From: Rubrivivax sp.
Lineage (GTDB): Bacteria; Pseudomonadota; Gammaproteobacteria; Burkholderiales; Burkholderiaceae_C
DNA: 64,000 nucleotides
Assembly: GCA_030680415.1 (NCBI GenBank)
Contig: JAUXVE010000079.1
Span: 1-64,000, forward strand
Direction: 5' to 3'
Part shown: positions 46,834-58,907 of the stretch, piece by piece
Layout: every line of letters begins with the position of its first letter
Position numbering within the stretch: the stretch's first letter is position 1
Made by a program: the position numbers and the translations under genes
Notes under the pieces: model-generated
Seen by the model: only the letters and a program-made list of their open reading frames with translations
What the model was told of the DNA's origin: nothing
The model's database searches: none

Positions 46834-49509
46834 ATGAACGAAAAATACGCCCCCGCCGAAGTCGAAGCCGCCGCGCAGTCGCATTGGGCCGCGACCGGCG
46901 CCTACCGTGTCGGCGAAGACCCGGGCCGGCCCAAGTTCTACGCCTGTTCGATGCTGCCCTACCCCAGCGGCAAGCTGCACATGGGGCACGTGCGCAACTA
47001 CACCATCAACGACATGATGGCGCGCTACCTGCGCATGAAGGGCATGAACGTGCTCATGCCCATGGGCTGGGACGCCTTCGGTCTGCCGGCCGAAAACGCC
47101 GCCATCGCCAACCGCGTGCCCCCGGCGCAGTGGACGCGCGCCAACATCGCCGACATGAAGAGCCAGATGCAGCCGCTGGGCCTGGCCTTCGACTGGCAAC
47201 GCGAGATCGCCACCTGCGATGCCAGCTACTACAAGTGGAACCAGTGGTTCTTCCTCAAGATGCTGGAAGCGGGCATCGCCTACCGCAAGACGCAGATCGT
47301 CAACTGGGACCCGGTGGACCAGACGGTGCTGGCCAACGAGCAGGTCGAAGACGGCCGCGGCTGGCGCAGCGGCGCGCTGGTGGAAAAGCGCGAGATCCCG
47401 GGCTACTACCTGGCGATCACGAAGTACGCCGACGAGCTGCTGGCCGGCGTCAACGACCCCGCGCATCCGGACTTCCTGGCCGGCTGGCCCGAGCGCGTGC
47501 GGCTGATGCAGGAACACTGGATCGGCAAGAGCGAGGGCGTGCGCTTCGCCTTCACGCACGGAATCCGCGACGCCGGCGGCACGCCCATCCAGGGCGGCCG
47601 CATGCATGTCTTCACGACCCGCGCCGACACCATCATGGGCGTGACCTTCTGTGCCGTGGCGCCCGAACACCCGCTGGCCACGCACGCGGCCTTGTCCGAC
47701 CCCGCACTGGCGGACTTCATAGAACAGTGCAAGAAGGGCGGCACCACCGAGGCCGAACTGGCGCTGCGCGAAAAGGAAGGCCGGCCGACCGGACTGACGG
47801 TGACGCACCCGTTGACCGAACAGCCGGTGCCGCTGTGGGTGGGCAACTATGTGCTGATGGGCTACGGCGACGGCGCCGTGATGGGCGTGCCGGCGCACGA
47901 CGAACGCGACTTCGCGTTCGCCAGGAAGTACGGCATCGACATCCTGCAGGTGATCCACGTCGACGGCGAGCACTTCAGCTACGAACACTGGCAGGACTGG
48001 TACGCCGACAAGCAGCGCGGCGTCACCATCAACTCGGGCAACTACAGCGGCCTGGGCTACGCTGCGGCGGTGGACGCCATCGCCGAGGCGCTGGCGAACA
48101 AGGGCCTGGGCGAGAAGAAGACGACCTGGCGGCTGCGCGACTGGGGCATCAGCCGCCAGCGCTACTGGGGTACGCCGATCCCGATCATCCACTGCCCCGG
48201 CTGTGGCGACGTGCCGGTGCCCTACCAGGACCTGCCGGTGGTGCTGCCCGAGGACCTGGTGCCCGACGGCAGCGGCAACCCGCTCAACAAGTGCGAGGCC
48301 TTCCTGCACGTCGCCTGCCCGAAGTGCGGCCAGCCGGCACAGCGCGAGACCGACACGATGGACACCTTCGTCGATTCGGCCTGGTACTACATGCGCTACT
48401 GCTGCCCCGACAGCGACAGCGCCATGGTCGACGCGCGCAACGAATACTGGATGCCGATGGACCAGTACATCGGCGGCATCGAGCACGCCGTGCTGCACCT
48501 GCTGTACGCGCGCTTCTGGACCAAGGCCATGCGCGACCTCAAGCTGGTCAGCTTCAGCGAGCCGTTCAGCAGGCTCTTCACGCAGGGCATGCTGCTCAAC
48601 GAGTCGTTCTACCGCGAGGACGACGCCGGCAAGAAACACTGGTTCTACCCCAGCGAAGTCGACGTGCGCTACGACGACAAGGGCCACCCGGTGGGCGCCA
48701 CGGCCAAGGCCGACGGGCAAGCGGTGATGCTGGGTGGCATCGAGAAGATGTCCAAGAGCAAGAACAACGTCGTCGAGCCGCGCGCCATCATTGCCCGCTT
48801 CGGCGCCGACACCGCGCGTGTCTTCACGATGTTCGCCGGCCCGCCCGACCAGAGTGCGGCGTGGTCGGACTCGGGCGCCGAGGGCTCGTTCCGCTTCCTG
48901 CGCCGGCTGTGGAACACGGCCGTCAAGCTGGCGCCGCAAATGGCTGCCGCCGCGCCTTCGACGGCCGGTGCCAGCGCCCCCGCCAGCGCGCTGCGGCGCG
49001 ACATCCACGGCCTGCTGCGACAGGTCAGCCACGACTACGAACGGCTGCAATACAACACCGTGATCTCGGGCGCGATGAAGATGCTCAACGCGATCGACGA
49101 CGCGCGGCTCGAGCACAGCGTCGCCGATGCCGCGTTGAACCGGGAGGCCGCCGCCGATGCGGCCGTCGTGGTCGAAGCCTTCGGCATCCTGCTGCGCACG
49201 CTGTACCCGGCGGCACCGCACATCACGCACGCGCTGTGGCAGGAGCTCGGGCTGCAGGCCGCGCACGGCGAGATCATCGACGCGCCCTGGCCGCAGGTCG
49301 ACGAGGCGGCGCTGCTGCAGGACGAGATCGAACTCGTGCTGCAGGTCGGCGGCAAGCTGCGCGGCGCGATCCGCGTGCCGGCCACGGCCAACCGCGCCGC
49401 CATCGAGGCCGCGGCGCTGGCCGCGCCCGAGTTCGCGCGCTTTTCCGCAGGCCGGCCGGTGAAGAAGGTGGTCGTGGTGCCGGGCCGGCTCGTCAATGTC
49501 GTCGTCTGA
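46834..49509 (+). CDS. leuS: Leucyl-tRNA synthetase
   Basis: The 891-aa class I synthetase charges tRNA-Leu. It has HMGH in [14 protein letters not shown], a CP1 editing domain ([21 protein letters not shown] and [13 protein letters not shown]), and the [10 protein letters not shown] motif. ATG 46834 gives the family N-terminus ([16 protein letters not shown]). The stop lies inside the start of lptE (overlap of 14 bp), so the two are coupled. Confidence 0.97.
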   Translation: MNEKYAPAEVEAAAQSHWAATGAYRVGEDPGRPKFYACSMLPYPSGKLHMGHVRNYTINDMMARYLRMKGMNVLMPMGWDAFGLPAENAAIANRVPPAQWTRANIADMKSQMQPLGLAFDWQREIATCDASYYKWNQWFFLKMLEAGIAYRKTQIVNWDPVDQTVLANEQVEDGRGWRSGALVEKREIPGYYLAITKYADELLAGVNDPAHPDFLAGWPERVRLMQEHWIGKSEGVRFAFTHGIRDAGGTPIQGGRMHVFTTRADTIMGVTFCAVAPEHPLATHAALSDPALADFIEQCKKGGTTEAELALREKEGRPTGLTVTHPLTEQPVPLWVGNYVLMGYGDGAVMGVPAHDERDFAFARKYGIDILQVIHVDGEHFSYEHWQDWYADKQRGVTINSGNYSGLGYAAAVDAIAEALANKGLGEKKTTWRLRDWGISRQRYWGTPIPIIHCPGCGDVPVPYQDLPVVLPEDLVPDGSGNPLNKCEAFLHVACPKCGQPAQRETDTMDTFVDSAWYYMRYCCPDSDSAMVDARNEYWMPMDQYIGGIEHAVLHLLYARFWTKAMRDLKLVSFSEPFSRLFTQGMLLNESFYREDDAGKKHWFYPSEVDVRYDDKGHPVGATAKADGQAVMLGGIEKMSKSKNNVVEPRAIIARFGADTARVFTMFAGPPDQSAAWSDSGAEGSFRFLRRLWNTAVKLAPQMAAAAPSTAGASAPASALRRDIHGLLRQVSHDYERLQYNTVISGAMKMLNAIDDARLEHSVADAALNREAAADAAVVVEAFGILLRTLYPAAPHITHALWQELGLQAAHGEIIDAPWPQVDEAALLQDEIELVLQVGGKLRGAIRVPATANRAAIEAAALAAPEFARFSAGRPVKKVVVVPGRLVNVVV

Positions 49510-50014
49510 AGCACGGCCGCGCCGGGCCTTCCTGGCCGGGATGGCGGGCCTGGCGGGCTTGGCCTCGGGGGCCCTGGGCGGCTGCAACTTCGCGCTGCGT
49601 CAGCCGCCCAGGCTGGGCTTTTCCAGCATCGCACTGGCCGGTTTTGCGCCCCGCTCGCCGCTGCGCCACGAGCTGCAACGACAGCTCGCGCAACAGCTGC
49701 GCGTGCTCGACGCACCCGCCGTTGCCGACGTCGTGCTGCAGGCGCTGAACGAAGCGCGCGAGCGCAGTGTCGTGGCTTCCACCTCGGCGGCCCAGGTGCG
49801 GGAGCTGCAGCTGCGACTGAAGTTCGGCTTTCGCGCCCACACGCCTGCCGGCCGCGAGCTGATCCCGCGCGTTGAGCTGCTGCTGGCGCGCGACCTCAGC
49901 TACCGCGAGACCGCGGCGCTGGCCAAGGAGCAGGAAGAAGCCGAGCTGTTCCGCGACATGCAGGCCGACATGGTGTTGCAGGTACTGCGCCGCCTGGCCG
50001 CGGTGCACAACTGA
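49496..50014 (+). CDS. lptE: LPS-assembly lipoprotein LptE
   Basis: The 172-aa protein has a Tat/Arg-like n-region, then a signal peptide with lipobox LGGC and NFALRQPP, matching the LptE start (GFxLR). The RYxxYxETA-like C-terminal part ([36 protein letters not shown]) is typical. LptE plugs the LptD barrel; lptD is at 61–63 kb here. It overlaps leuS and precedes holA by three bases, a conserved order. Confidence 0.93.
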   Translation: MSSSEARPRRAFLAGMAGLAGLASGALGGCNFALRQPPRLGFSSIALAGFAPRSPLRHELQRQLAQQLRVLDAPAVADVVLQALNEARERSVVASTSAAQVRELQLRLKFGFRAHTPAGRELIPRVELLLARDLSYRETAALAKEQEEAELFRDMQADMVLQVLRRLAAVHN

Positions 50015-50017
50015 CCG

Positions 50018-51100
50018 ATGCAGATCCGCGCCGACCAGCTCGACGCCCAGCTCGCACGCGGGCTGAAATCCCTGTACACGATCCACGGCGACGAGCCGCT
50101 GCTGGCGCAGGAGGCCGGCGACGCCATCCGCGCCGCCGCGCGCGCGGCGGGCTACGGCGAGCGCAAGGTCTTCACGGTGAGCGGCGCGCACTTCGACTGG
50201 AGTGGCGTGCTCGGCGCGGCGCAGGCCATGAGCCTGTTCGCCGAGCGCCAGCTGATCGAGATCCGCATCCCTTCGGGCAAGCCCGGCAAGGACGGTGGCG
50301 AGGCGCTGCAAGCCTATTGCGAGCGCTTGTCGGACGACGTGCTGACGCTGGTACAGCTGCCGCGGCTGGACTGGCAGCAGGTCAAGGCGGCCTGGTTCAA
50401 CGCGCTCGACGCCGCCGGCACCACGGTGCGCGTGGAAACGCTGGAGCGCAAGGCGCTGCCGGCCTGGCTGGCGCAGCGGCTGGCGCGCCAGGGTCAGCGC
50501 GTGCAATCTGGTGAAGCGGGACAGCGCACGCTGGCTTTCTTCGCCGACCGCGTCGAAGGCAACCTGCTCGCCGCCCACCAGGAGCTGCACAAGCTGGCGC
50601 TGCTGCACCCGGCGGGCGAGCTGAGCTTCGGGCAGGTCGAAGCCGCGGTGCTGGACGTGGCCCGCTACGACATCGCCAAGCTGGCCGAAGCGGTGTGGTC
50701 CGGCCAGGTGGCGCGCGCGCTGCGCATGCTCGATGGCCTGCAGGCCGAAGGCGAGGCGGCGGTGCTGGTGCACTGGTCACTGGCCGACGACGTGCGCACG
50801 CTGGTGCGCGCCCGCAGCGCGCTCGACGACGGCAAGCCCCTGCCGCTGGCCCTGCGCGAGGCCCGCGCCTGGGGGGCGAAGGAGAAGCTCTTCGAACGCG
50901 TGCTGCCGCTGCTGGCCGAGCGCCAGCTGGCCCAACTGGTGGCAGCTGCCAGCGTCTGCGACGGCATCGTCAAGGGCCTGAAACACCCGCAGTGGCCGCG
51001 CGAGCCCTGGAGCGCATTGCGCCGCCTGGTGCTGATGACGCTGCAGCTGACGGCTCCCCAGGCGCCGCGCGCGCCGCTGCGGCTGGCGCTGCAGGCCTGA
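50018..51100 (+). CDS. holA: DNA polymerase III delta subunit
   Basis: The 360-aa clamp-loader subunit opens the beta clamp. It begins MQIRADQLDAQLARGLKSLY, followed by TIHGDEPLLAQEAGDAIRAA and the family landmark EGNLLAAHQELHKLALL. The length is usual. ATG 50018 lies three bases behind the lptE stop. The convergent gene downstream ends at 51121. Confidence 0.95.
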   Translation: MQIRADQLDAQLARGLKSLYTIHGDEPLLAQEAGDAIRAAARAAGYGERKVFTVSGAHFDWSGVLGAAQAMSLFAERQLIEIRIPSGKPGKDGGEALQAYCERLSDDVLTLVQLPRLDWQQVKAAWFNALDAAGTTVRVETLERKALPAWLAQRLARQGQRVQSGEAGQRTLAFFADRVEGNLLAAHQELHKLALLHPAGELSFGQVEAAVLDVARYDIAKLAEAVWSGQVARALRMLDGLQAEGEAAVLVHWSLADDVRTLVRARSALDDGKPLPLALREARAWGAKEKLFERVLPLLAERQLAQLVAAASVCDGIVKGLKHPQWPREPWSALRRLVLMTLQLTAPQAPRAPLRLALQA

Positions 51101-51120
51101 GGTATCCGGCCCCGCCGGAT

Positions 51121-52023
51121 TCAGTAGGCGCGCTGGCGATCGACGAGATGCGCGATGGGCGCCCCGTCGCGCGCCGCCCGCAAATTGGCCGCCGCCACCG
51201 CGGCGGCGCTGCGCGGGTCGGTGGCGGCCGCGGCATGCGGCAGCACGGTCACGCGCGGGTGGTTCCAGAAGGCGTGGCCCGCCGGCAGCGGCTCGGCATG
51301 GAAGACATCGAGCACGGCGTGGCGCAGGTGGCCGCTGTCCAGTGCGGCCAGCAGGTCGGCGTCGACGACATGCGCGCCGCGGCCGAGGTTGACCACCGAC
51401 GAGCGTGCCGGCAGCGCGGCGAAGAAGCGCGCGTCGAGCAGACCGCGGGTGTCGGGGGTGAGCGGCAGCAGGTTGATCACGATGTCGGCCGTGGCCAGCC
51501 GAGGCGCCAGCGCCGTGCCATCGCGCCGCCACACCTGCACGCGGTAACCCAGCGGCGCGATGCGCGCCGCCGCGGCGCGGCCCATCTCGCCCTGGCCCAG
51601 CACGAGCACCTGCAACTCATCGGCACGGCGCTGGGCGTGCCGGCGCCACTGACCCTGGCGCTGCCGCTGGGCGTAGGCGAAGAAGCCGCGGTGCAGCGAC
51701 AGCACCGCCCACAGCGCCGTCTCGGCCATGGCCGCACTCATGGCCGGGTCCACCATGCGCGCCATCGGCACGCCGGCGGGCAGCGTGGCGTCGGCCAGCA
51801 GGCGGTCGACGCCGGCCCACAGGCTCTGGATCAGGCGCAGGTTCGGCAGGCCCTGCAGGCTGCCGGGTGGCGGGCTGGCGACCACCGCGGCCTGCACCTC
51901 TGGCGCCTGCGCGTGCGCGGCTGCGGTGTCGAGCCAGGTCGCTTCGGGCATCGCTGCGGCCAGCGCCTGCTGCCAGACCCGTGTCTCGGCCGCGTCCATG
52001 TCGCCGCACAGCAGCACCTTCAT
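51121..52023 (-). CDS. 2-hydroxyacid dehydrogenase (glyoxylate/hydroxypyruvate reductase A-like)
   Basis: The 300-aa protein has a degenerate NAD-binding glycine motif VLVLGQGEMGRAAAARI, the catalytic Arg in VVNLGRGAHVVD, the Asp/Glu region VLDVFHAEPL, and the catalytic His in VTVLPHAAA. This is the GhrA-like subgroup, which reduces glyoxylate or hydroxypyruvate with NADPH. ATG 52023 overlaps the pncC stop (ATGA). The substrate is inferred from similarity only. Confidence 0.87.
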   Translation of the reverse strand: MKVLLCGDMDAAETRVWQQALAAAMPEATWLDTAAAHAQAPEVQAAVVASPPPGSLQGLPNLRLIQSLWAGVDRLLADATLPAGVPMARMVDPAMSAAMAETALWAVLSLHRGFFAYAQRQRQGQWRRHAQRRADELQVLVLGQGEMGRAAAARIAPLGYRVQVWRRDGTALAPRLATADIVINLLPLTPDTRGLLDARFFAALPARSSVVNLGRGAHVVDADLLAALDSGHLRHAVLDVFHAEPLPAGHAFWNHPRVTVLPHAAAATDPRSAAAVAAANLRAARDGAPIAHLVDRQRAY

Positions 52024-52508
52024 GCGCGCGCCGCCTCGGTCAGGCGCTGCAGTGCCGCGCGCACGGTGGCGCTGCGCACGGCATCGCGGTCGCCGCCCAG
52101 CTGCAGCCGCTCGGCCTGCACCGCGACCGCCGTGCCCCAGGCCAGCCATACCGTGCCCACGGGTTTGCCGGGCACCGCACCGCCGGGCCCGGCGATGCCG
52201 GTCACGGCCACCGCCAGGTCCACCGGCGAACACCGCAGCGCGCCTTGCACCATGGCGCGCGCCACCGGCTCGCTGACGGCGCCCTGGGTTTCGATGAGCA
52301 CCGGGTCCACGCCGAGCAACTCGGTCTTGGCGGTGTTGCTGTAGCTCACGAAGCCGCGCTCGAACCAGTCGCTGGATCCGGCCAGCTGGGTGCAGACGGC
52401 GGCGATCAGGCCGCCGGTGCAGCTTTCCGCCGTGGCCATACGCCAGCCACGGCCACGCAGCGCGTCGGCCAGCGCTTGCACCCGGGGCAGCAGTTCCTGC
52501 AGGTCCAT
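52020..52508 (-). CDS. pncC: Nicotinamide-nucleotide amidohydrolase (CinA C-terminal family)
   Basis: The 162-aa protein has the CinA motif TAESCTGGLIAAVCTQLAGS with the catalytic Ser, then VSYSNTAKTELLGV and VAVTGIAGPGG. It deamidates NMN in NAD recycling. ATG 52508; the upstream gene pgpA ends 16 bp before it. Downstream it is coupled to the dehydrogenase gene. Confidence 0.95.
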   Translation of the reverse strand: MDLQELLPRVQALADALRGRGWRMATAESCTGGLIAAVCTQLAGSSDWFERGFVSYSNTAKTELLGVDPVLIETQGAVSEPVARAMVQGALRCSPVDLAVAVTGIAGPGGAVPGKPVGTVWLAWGTAVAVQAERLQLGGDRDAVRSATVRAALQRLTEAARA

Positions 52509-52524
52509 GACTCGTCTTCCGTTC

Positions 52525-53061
52525 TCAGCCCAGGCCCAGCAGGGGCGGCAGTGCCACCGCCAGCGCAATCACCAGCAGCGTGAGTCCGGCGGCGACGAGG
52601 TCGTCGAGCAGGATGCCCCAGCCCTGGCGCCAGCCGATGGCCTGGCCTGGGCGCAGCTTGCACAGGCGATCGGCCCAGCCCACCGGGCCGGGTTTGGCGG
52701 CGTCGAAGTAGCGGAACAGCGCAAAGGCCAGCAGCTGGTCCCAGGCGCTGGCCGGCGCCAGCAACCAGAGCACGATCCAGAAGCCCACGACCTCGTCCCA
52801 GACGATGGCACCGGGGTCGGCGATGCCCAGGTGCTGCGCCGTCACCGTGCAGGCCCATAGGCCGAGCACGAGCGCCAGCACGATGGCCAGGCCCCAGGCG
52901 ACATCGCCCAGCCAGCGGTCGAGCAGCAGGAACGACAACCAGCCCCACAGGGTGCCCATGGTGCCCGGTGCGCGCGGCGACAGGCCGCTGCCGAAGCCGA
53001 GCGCGATCCAGTGCGCCGGGTGGCGCCACATGAAGGAAGCTGCAACGCGCACGCCGGCCAT
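52525..53061 (-). CDS. pgpA: Phosphatidylglycerophosphatase A
   Basis: The 178-aa membrane protein removes phosphate from phosphatidylglycerol phosphate. It has GFGSGLSPRAPGTMGTLWG near the N-terminus, the membrane segments WLSFLLLDRWLGD and LAIVLALVLGLWACT, and the acidic motif VWDEVVGFWIVLWLL. ATG 53061 shares one base with the thiL stop (TGATG), so translation is coupled. A GTG ten codons further upstream is less likely. Confidence 0.95.
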   Translation of the reverse strand: MAGVRVAASFMWRHPAHWIALGFGSGLSPRAPGTMGTLWGWLSFLLLDRWLGDVAWGLAIVLALVLGLWACTVTAQHLGIADPGAIVWDEVVGFWIVLWLLAPASAWDQLLAFALFRYFDAAKPGPVGWADRLCKLRPGQAIGWRQGWGILLDDLVAAGLTLLVIALAVALPPLLGLG

Positions 53062-54014
53062 CACGCGAAATGGTCGAAGCCAGACCACGACACCGGCACT
53101 TCGTCGCCAGCGGCGTCCACGATGCGCAGCGCCTGGCCGGCCACGATGCCGCCACAGCGCGTCAGCGCCAACCCGGCGCGCTGCCCGGCGGCGAGCACGG
53201 CTTCGCGCTGCGCGGGCGCTGCCGTGAACAGCAGTTCATAGTCGTCGCCGCCGGCCAGCATGCACAACCGCTGCAGGGCCTGGGGCTGGGCCGCCAGCAC
53301 CGCGCTGCGCGGCAGCGCGTCGGCCTGCAGCACCGCGCCGACGCCGGAGCGCCGCAGCACGTGGCCGAGATCGCCCACCAGGCCGTCGCTGAGGTCGATG
53401 GCGCTGCTGGCCACGCCGCGCAGCGCCAGGCCCAGCGCAACGCGCGGTTGTGGCAGTTCCATGGCGCGCCGCACGGTCTCGAACTGTTCGCCCGGCAGCG
53501 CCACGGACCCGCGAAACACCTCCAGTGCCAGCCGCGCGTCGCCCAGCGTGCCGCTGACCCAGAGGTCGTCGCCGGGGCGGGCGCCATCGCGCAGCAGCGC
53601 GCCGCCGGCGGGTACCTGGCCGAAGACGGTGATGCAGATGTTCAGCGGCCCCGCGGCCGTGTCGCCGCCGACCAGTTCGATGCCGTGCGCGTCGGCCAGC
53701 GCGAACAGCCCACGCGCGAACGCCGCAATGAAGTGCTCGTCGGCGCGAGGCAGCGCCAGCGCCAGCGTGCAGGCCAGCGGCTCGGCGCCGCAGGCCGCGA
53801 GGTCGCTCAGGTTGACCGCCAGCGCCTTGTGGCCGAGCCGCTCGGGTGCCACGGTGGACAGGAAGTGCCGGCCTTCGACCAGCATGTCGCACGACACCGC
53901 CAGCTGCATGCCGGCATCGACGCGGACCAGTGCGCAGTCGTCGCCCACGCCCAAGGCAGCGCGGCTGACGGGGCGCGTGAAAAACCGCGCGATGAGCTCG
54001 AACTCACCGGCCAT
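53061..54014 (-). CDS. thiL: Thiamine-monophosphate kinase
   Basis: Phosphorylates thiamine monophosphate to the active diphosphate. The 317-aa protein starts MAGEFELIARFF and shows ALGVGDDCALV, AVNLSDLAACGAEP, VGGDTAAGPLNI and the C-terminal SSAIDLSDGLVGDLGHV and AGGDDYELLFTA. All are ThiL/PurM-fold motifs. ATG 54014 overlaps the end of the regulator gene (stop at 54004) by 11 bases. Confidence 0.96.
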   Translation of the reverse strand: MAGEFELIARFFTRPVSRAALGVGDDCALVRVDAGMQLAVSCDMLVEGRHFLSTVAPERLGHKALAVNLSDLAACGAEPLACTLALALPRADEHFIAAFARGLFALADAHGIELVGGDTAAGPLNICITVFGQVPAGGALLRDGARPGDDLWVSGTLGDARLALEVFRGSVALPGEQFETVRRAMELPQPRVALGLALRGVASSAIDLSDGLVGDLGHVLRRSGVGAVLQADALPRSAVLAAQPQALQRLCMLAGGDDYELLFTAAPAQREAVLAAGQRAGLALTRCGGIVAGQALRIVDAAGDEVPVSWSGFDHFA

Positions 54015-54699
54015 CGGGGGCCCCACGCGCGCCCGCGCCCGCCTGCCGCAGCAGGTTCGCCAGTTCCACCGCCGACCTCACGCCCATCTTCTCGAACACC
54101 CGCGCCCGGTGCACCTCCACCGTGCGCACGCTGATCGACAACTCGTCGGGGATCAGCTTGTTCAGCCGCCCGTCGATCACCAGCCGCATGACGTCGCGTT
54201 CGCGCTCGGTCAGCTCGGCCAGCAACTGCGCCAGCGCGCCGCGCTCGCGCCGCTCGTGCAGCGCTGCCGCGCTGGCCAGCAGCGCCTGCTCGATGCGGTC
54301 GACCAGCGCATTGTTGGAAAAGGGCTTCTCGACGAAGTCGAAGGCGCCACGCTTGACCGCCGCCACCGCGGTCGGCACGTCGCCATGGCCGGTCAGGAAG
54401 ATCACCGGCAGCCGCGGCAGGCAGCCACGCTCGGCCAGACGCTCGAACAGCACCAGACCGCTGACGCCCGGCATGCACATGTTCAGCACCAGGCAGGCCG
54501 GTGACGCGGGCCAGTCCGGGCGGCCGGGCGCCGTCCTCACGGCCGGACCGGCCTCGAAGGCATCGACGCTGGCGAATCCCTCGGACAGCAAGCGGCGCGA
54601 ACGCAGCAGCCAGGCCAGTGCGTCGCGCACGACCTCTTCGTCGTCCACCAGGTAGACGACCGGAATGCCCAGCGAGGGGTCCAGAGCCAGGGGTGCCAT
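54004..54699 (-). CDS. FixJ-type response regulator with phospho-acceptor Asp replaced by Asn
   Basis: The 231-aa protein has a receiver domain (VVYLVDDEEVVRDALAWLL, then IFLTGHGDVPTAVAAVKRGA and the FDFVEKPFS Lys) and a LuxR/NarL-type HTH (RLNKLIPDELSISVRTVEVH). The phospho-acceptor segment reads CLVLNMCMPGVSG: position 73 is Asn (AAC, 54481–54483) where relatives have Asp. The acidic pair Asp19/Asp20 and the conserved Thr and Lys remain. Classical phosphorylation should therefore fail. The upstream kinase gene is mostly deleted, so the pair appears to be decaying, although a phosphorylation-independent role is possible. Confidence 0.85.
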   Translation of the reverse strand: MAPLALDPSLGIPVVYLVDDEEVVRDALAWLLRSRRLLSEGFASVDAFEAGPAVRTAPGRPDWPASPACLVLNMCMPGVSGLVLFERLAERGCLPRLPVIFLTGHGDVPTAVAAVKRGAFDFVEKPFSNNALVDRIEQALLASAAALHERRERGALAQLLAELTERERDVMRLVIDGRLNKLIPDELSISVRTVEVHRARVFEKMGVRSAVELANLLRQAGAGARGAPDGR

Positions 54700-54712
54700 C
54701 GGGCCAGGCGCG

Positions 54713-55066
54713 TCACGCCGCGTTCGTGGAGCCTGAAGTTTCGCCTGTTTCGGCCACCTTCGGCGCCGGCAGCGTGAAACGGAACTCGGTGCCGCGGCCG
54801 CCTGGGCCGGGGCCGAAGTCGAGCACGCCGCCGTGCTGTTCGATGACCGTGCGGCACAGGCTCAGGCCCAGCCCCATGCATTCGGCACGCGTCGTGAAAG
54901 AGGGCGTGAACAAGCGCGCCGCGTCCTGCGCCCGCGTCGATTCGCAGTTGAGGGTCGGGACCCCCAGCAGAGCCAGCAGCGCTGCCCACAGCATGGCGTG
55001 GCGCAGGCGGCGGGGTGGCGGGCGGGGTGGCGGGCGGTTCAGCGTGGCGGCGTCGGTGGGGTTCAT
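54713..55066 (-). pseudogene. Internally deleted sensor histidine kinase
   Basis: The 117-aa reading frame joins two kinase ends. The N-terminal part (RRLRHAMLWAALLALLGVPTL) resembles the first membrane helix of a DctB-like sensor. The C-terminal part (ARLFTPSFTTRAECMGLGLS, then LCRTVIEQHGGVLDFGPGPG) is the end of the HATPase domain with its G2-type box. The sensor region, HisKA box and N/D/F boxes are missing. The frame is preserved, so a short protein could still be made, but it cannot be a kinase. It lies 13 bp upstream of the Asn-type regulator. Confidence 0.8.
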
Positions 55067-55144
55067 GCGGTGGCGCGGGCGGCCCGCCTACAATCCGCGC
55101 CCGCGCCAAGGATGCTGTGCGCGCAGCCGCGAGGAGACCGCACG

Positions 55145-57511
<2,367 letters not shown>

Positions 57512-57857
57512 ACTGCGCCAGCCGAGGGGCCCGAGCTCTGCGAGGGCGCGGCCTGCAAGGCGAGGCAGGACGTACGGCAGGCCCTGCGGCCTGACGAACG
57601 CCTGCCGAAGGGCGAGCGCCTGCAGGCGCGAGCGCGGCCTGCAAGGCGAGGCGGGACGATCAGCCCGGCCTGCGCAGGACTGATCGCGACCTATATGCGT
57701 ATGTGAGCGCCCGCTCATAACCCTGGGCTGCTGCCCCAATCTTGGGCAACAGCTTGAGTTTTTGGGGGGGTTACGTTACCATCGCGCTTTGATTTTTCAG
57801 GGTTATCCCGTGCTTTGGACCGGTCTGGTCTCGTCGGGCGGTGGGCTGCGGCGGGCA

Positions 57858-58238
57858 ATGCGCAAGTGGGGGGTCACCGTGGCGGTGGCGTCGGGCTTGG
57901 CGGCCGGTGCAGCGGTTCCCGCGCGGGCTCCCCAGGCCCCCGCGTCCGTGGTGCCGGTGGTCATGGCAGCACTGCCGCACGAAGCTCAGGTCACGCACCA
58001 GCGCATCCTCGGCGGCGGTCCGTTCCCGTACGACAAGGACGGCATCGTGTTCGGCAATCGCGAGCGCTTGCTGCCGCCCCGGGCGCGAGGCCACTACCGC
58101 GAATACACCGTGAAGACCCCCGGGGCCAGAAACCGTGGCGCGCGTCGCATCGTCTGCGGCGGCAGTCCACCGAATCGCCCCGAGGCCTGTTATTACACCG
58201 ACGATCATTACGCGAGCTTCCGCCGCATCGCGCAGTGA
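57858..58238 (+). CDS. Secreted guanyl-specific ribonuclease (barnase/RNase Sa type)
   Basis: The 126-aa product has a signal peptide (RKWGVTVAVASGLAAGAAVPARA) and a microbial RNase domain: HQRILGGGPFPYDKDGIVFGN, HYREYTVKTPG with the catalytic Glu, RRIVCGG with the Arg, and CYYTDDHYASF with the catalytic His. Such RNases are exported toxins that must be inhibited inside the cell. I chose ATG 57858 to give the signal peptide; an upstream GTG would lengthen it. The barstar-type gene 54 bp behind it supports the assignment. Confidence 0.9.
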   Translation: MRKWGVTVAVASGLAAGAAVPARAPQAPASVVPVVMAALPHEAQVTHQRILGGGPFPYDKDGIVFGNRERLLPPRARGHYREYTVKTPGARNRGARRIVCGGSPPNRPEACYYTDDHYASFRRIAQ

Positions 58239-58292
58239 CCGCCTGTGCCGAGCGATCCGTTTTCCATTTTCTTCCCAAGGAGGAAGGCGACC

Positions 58293-58688
58293 ATGGAGTT
58301 GCAGACCATCCGACCCAATATCGTCCAGGCTATAAGGGCGTACCGGGTTGACGACCTGATGAAGGCGGCCGAAACATCCGGCCAGCACTTCCTCTACGCC
58401 AACCTGTCGAGCACGCAGACCAAGCAGGAGGCGCTGGAGGCGATCGCGCAGGCCTTCACCTTCCCGCCGCATTTCGGCAAGAACCTCGATGCCTTGTACG
58501 ACTGCATGACCGACCTCGTGAACAAGGCCGGCCAGCAGCCGGGCTTCGTGGTCGTGCTCGAGCAGTTGCCGGACAACCCGCGCTTCGACCGCGAGGCGCG
58601 CGAGCAGTTGCTCGAGGTCTTCCGCGACGCCGCAGAGTTCTGGGGGGAACGACGAATACCGTTCAGGTGCTTCTATTCTTTTCAGTAG
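58293..58688 (+). CDS. Barstar-family ribonuclease inhibitor
   Basis: The 131-aa cytoplasmic protein has the barstar core: FLYANLSSTQTKQEALEAIA, QAFTFPPHFGKNLDALYDCM, TDLV and the acidic binding helix. It blocks the RNase encoded upstream before export. A very good ribosome-binding site (AAGGAGG) precedes the ATG at 58293, stronger than that of the RNase, which would favour excess inhibitor. The last ten residues (RIPFRCFYSFQ) complete the fold. Confidence 0.93.
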   Translation: MELQTIRPNIVQAIRAYRVDDLMKAAETSGQHFLYANLSSTQTKQEALEAIAQAFTFPPHFGKNLDALYDCMTDLVNKAGQQPGFVVVLEQLPDNPRFDREAREQLLEVFRDAAEFWGERRIPFRCFYSFQ

Positions 58689-58731
58689 CCCGCTCCCAGG
58701 AATTCGGGTCATGGGAGCGGGCGACGGAAGT

Positions 58732-58867
58732 GGCCCAGGCAAGCGCAGTCAAGGCAGTCAAGGCAGTGAAGGTGGTGCCCAAGAACGGCACCAACCCCAA
58801 CTTCGGCATGAACATGCCGCTGATGAGCAGCGCTTTCGACACCGCAGCGTGGCTCAACGCCGCGTAG
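58732..58867 (+). CDS. Possible small ORF with KAVKAVKAVK repeat
   Basis: From the GTG at 58732 a frame of about 44 codons reads AQASAVKAVKAVKVVPKNGT, then NPNFGMNMPLMSSAFDTAAW and LNAA to TAG at 58865. The tail does not look random for this GC content, and a hairpin lies behind it. There is no strong ribosome-binding site and no recognised family, so it may not be a gene. Confidence 0.25.
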
Positions 58868-58907
58868 ACCGGTGTCTTACCGGCTGAACGCCGGCACACC
58901 CGCAGGG

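Noticed and set aside
46801-49587. Long antisense frame over leuS
   Set aside because: leuS carries all synthetase motifs; the antisense frame has no recognisable domain.
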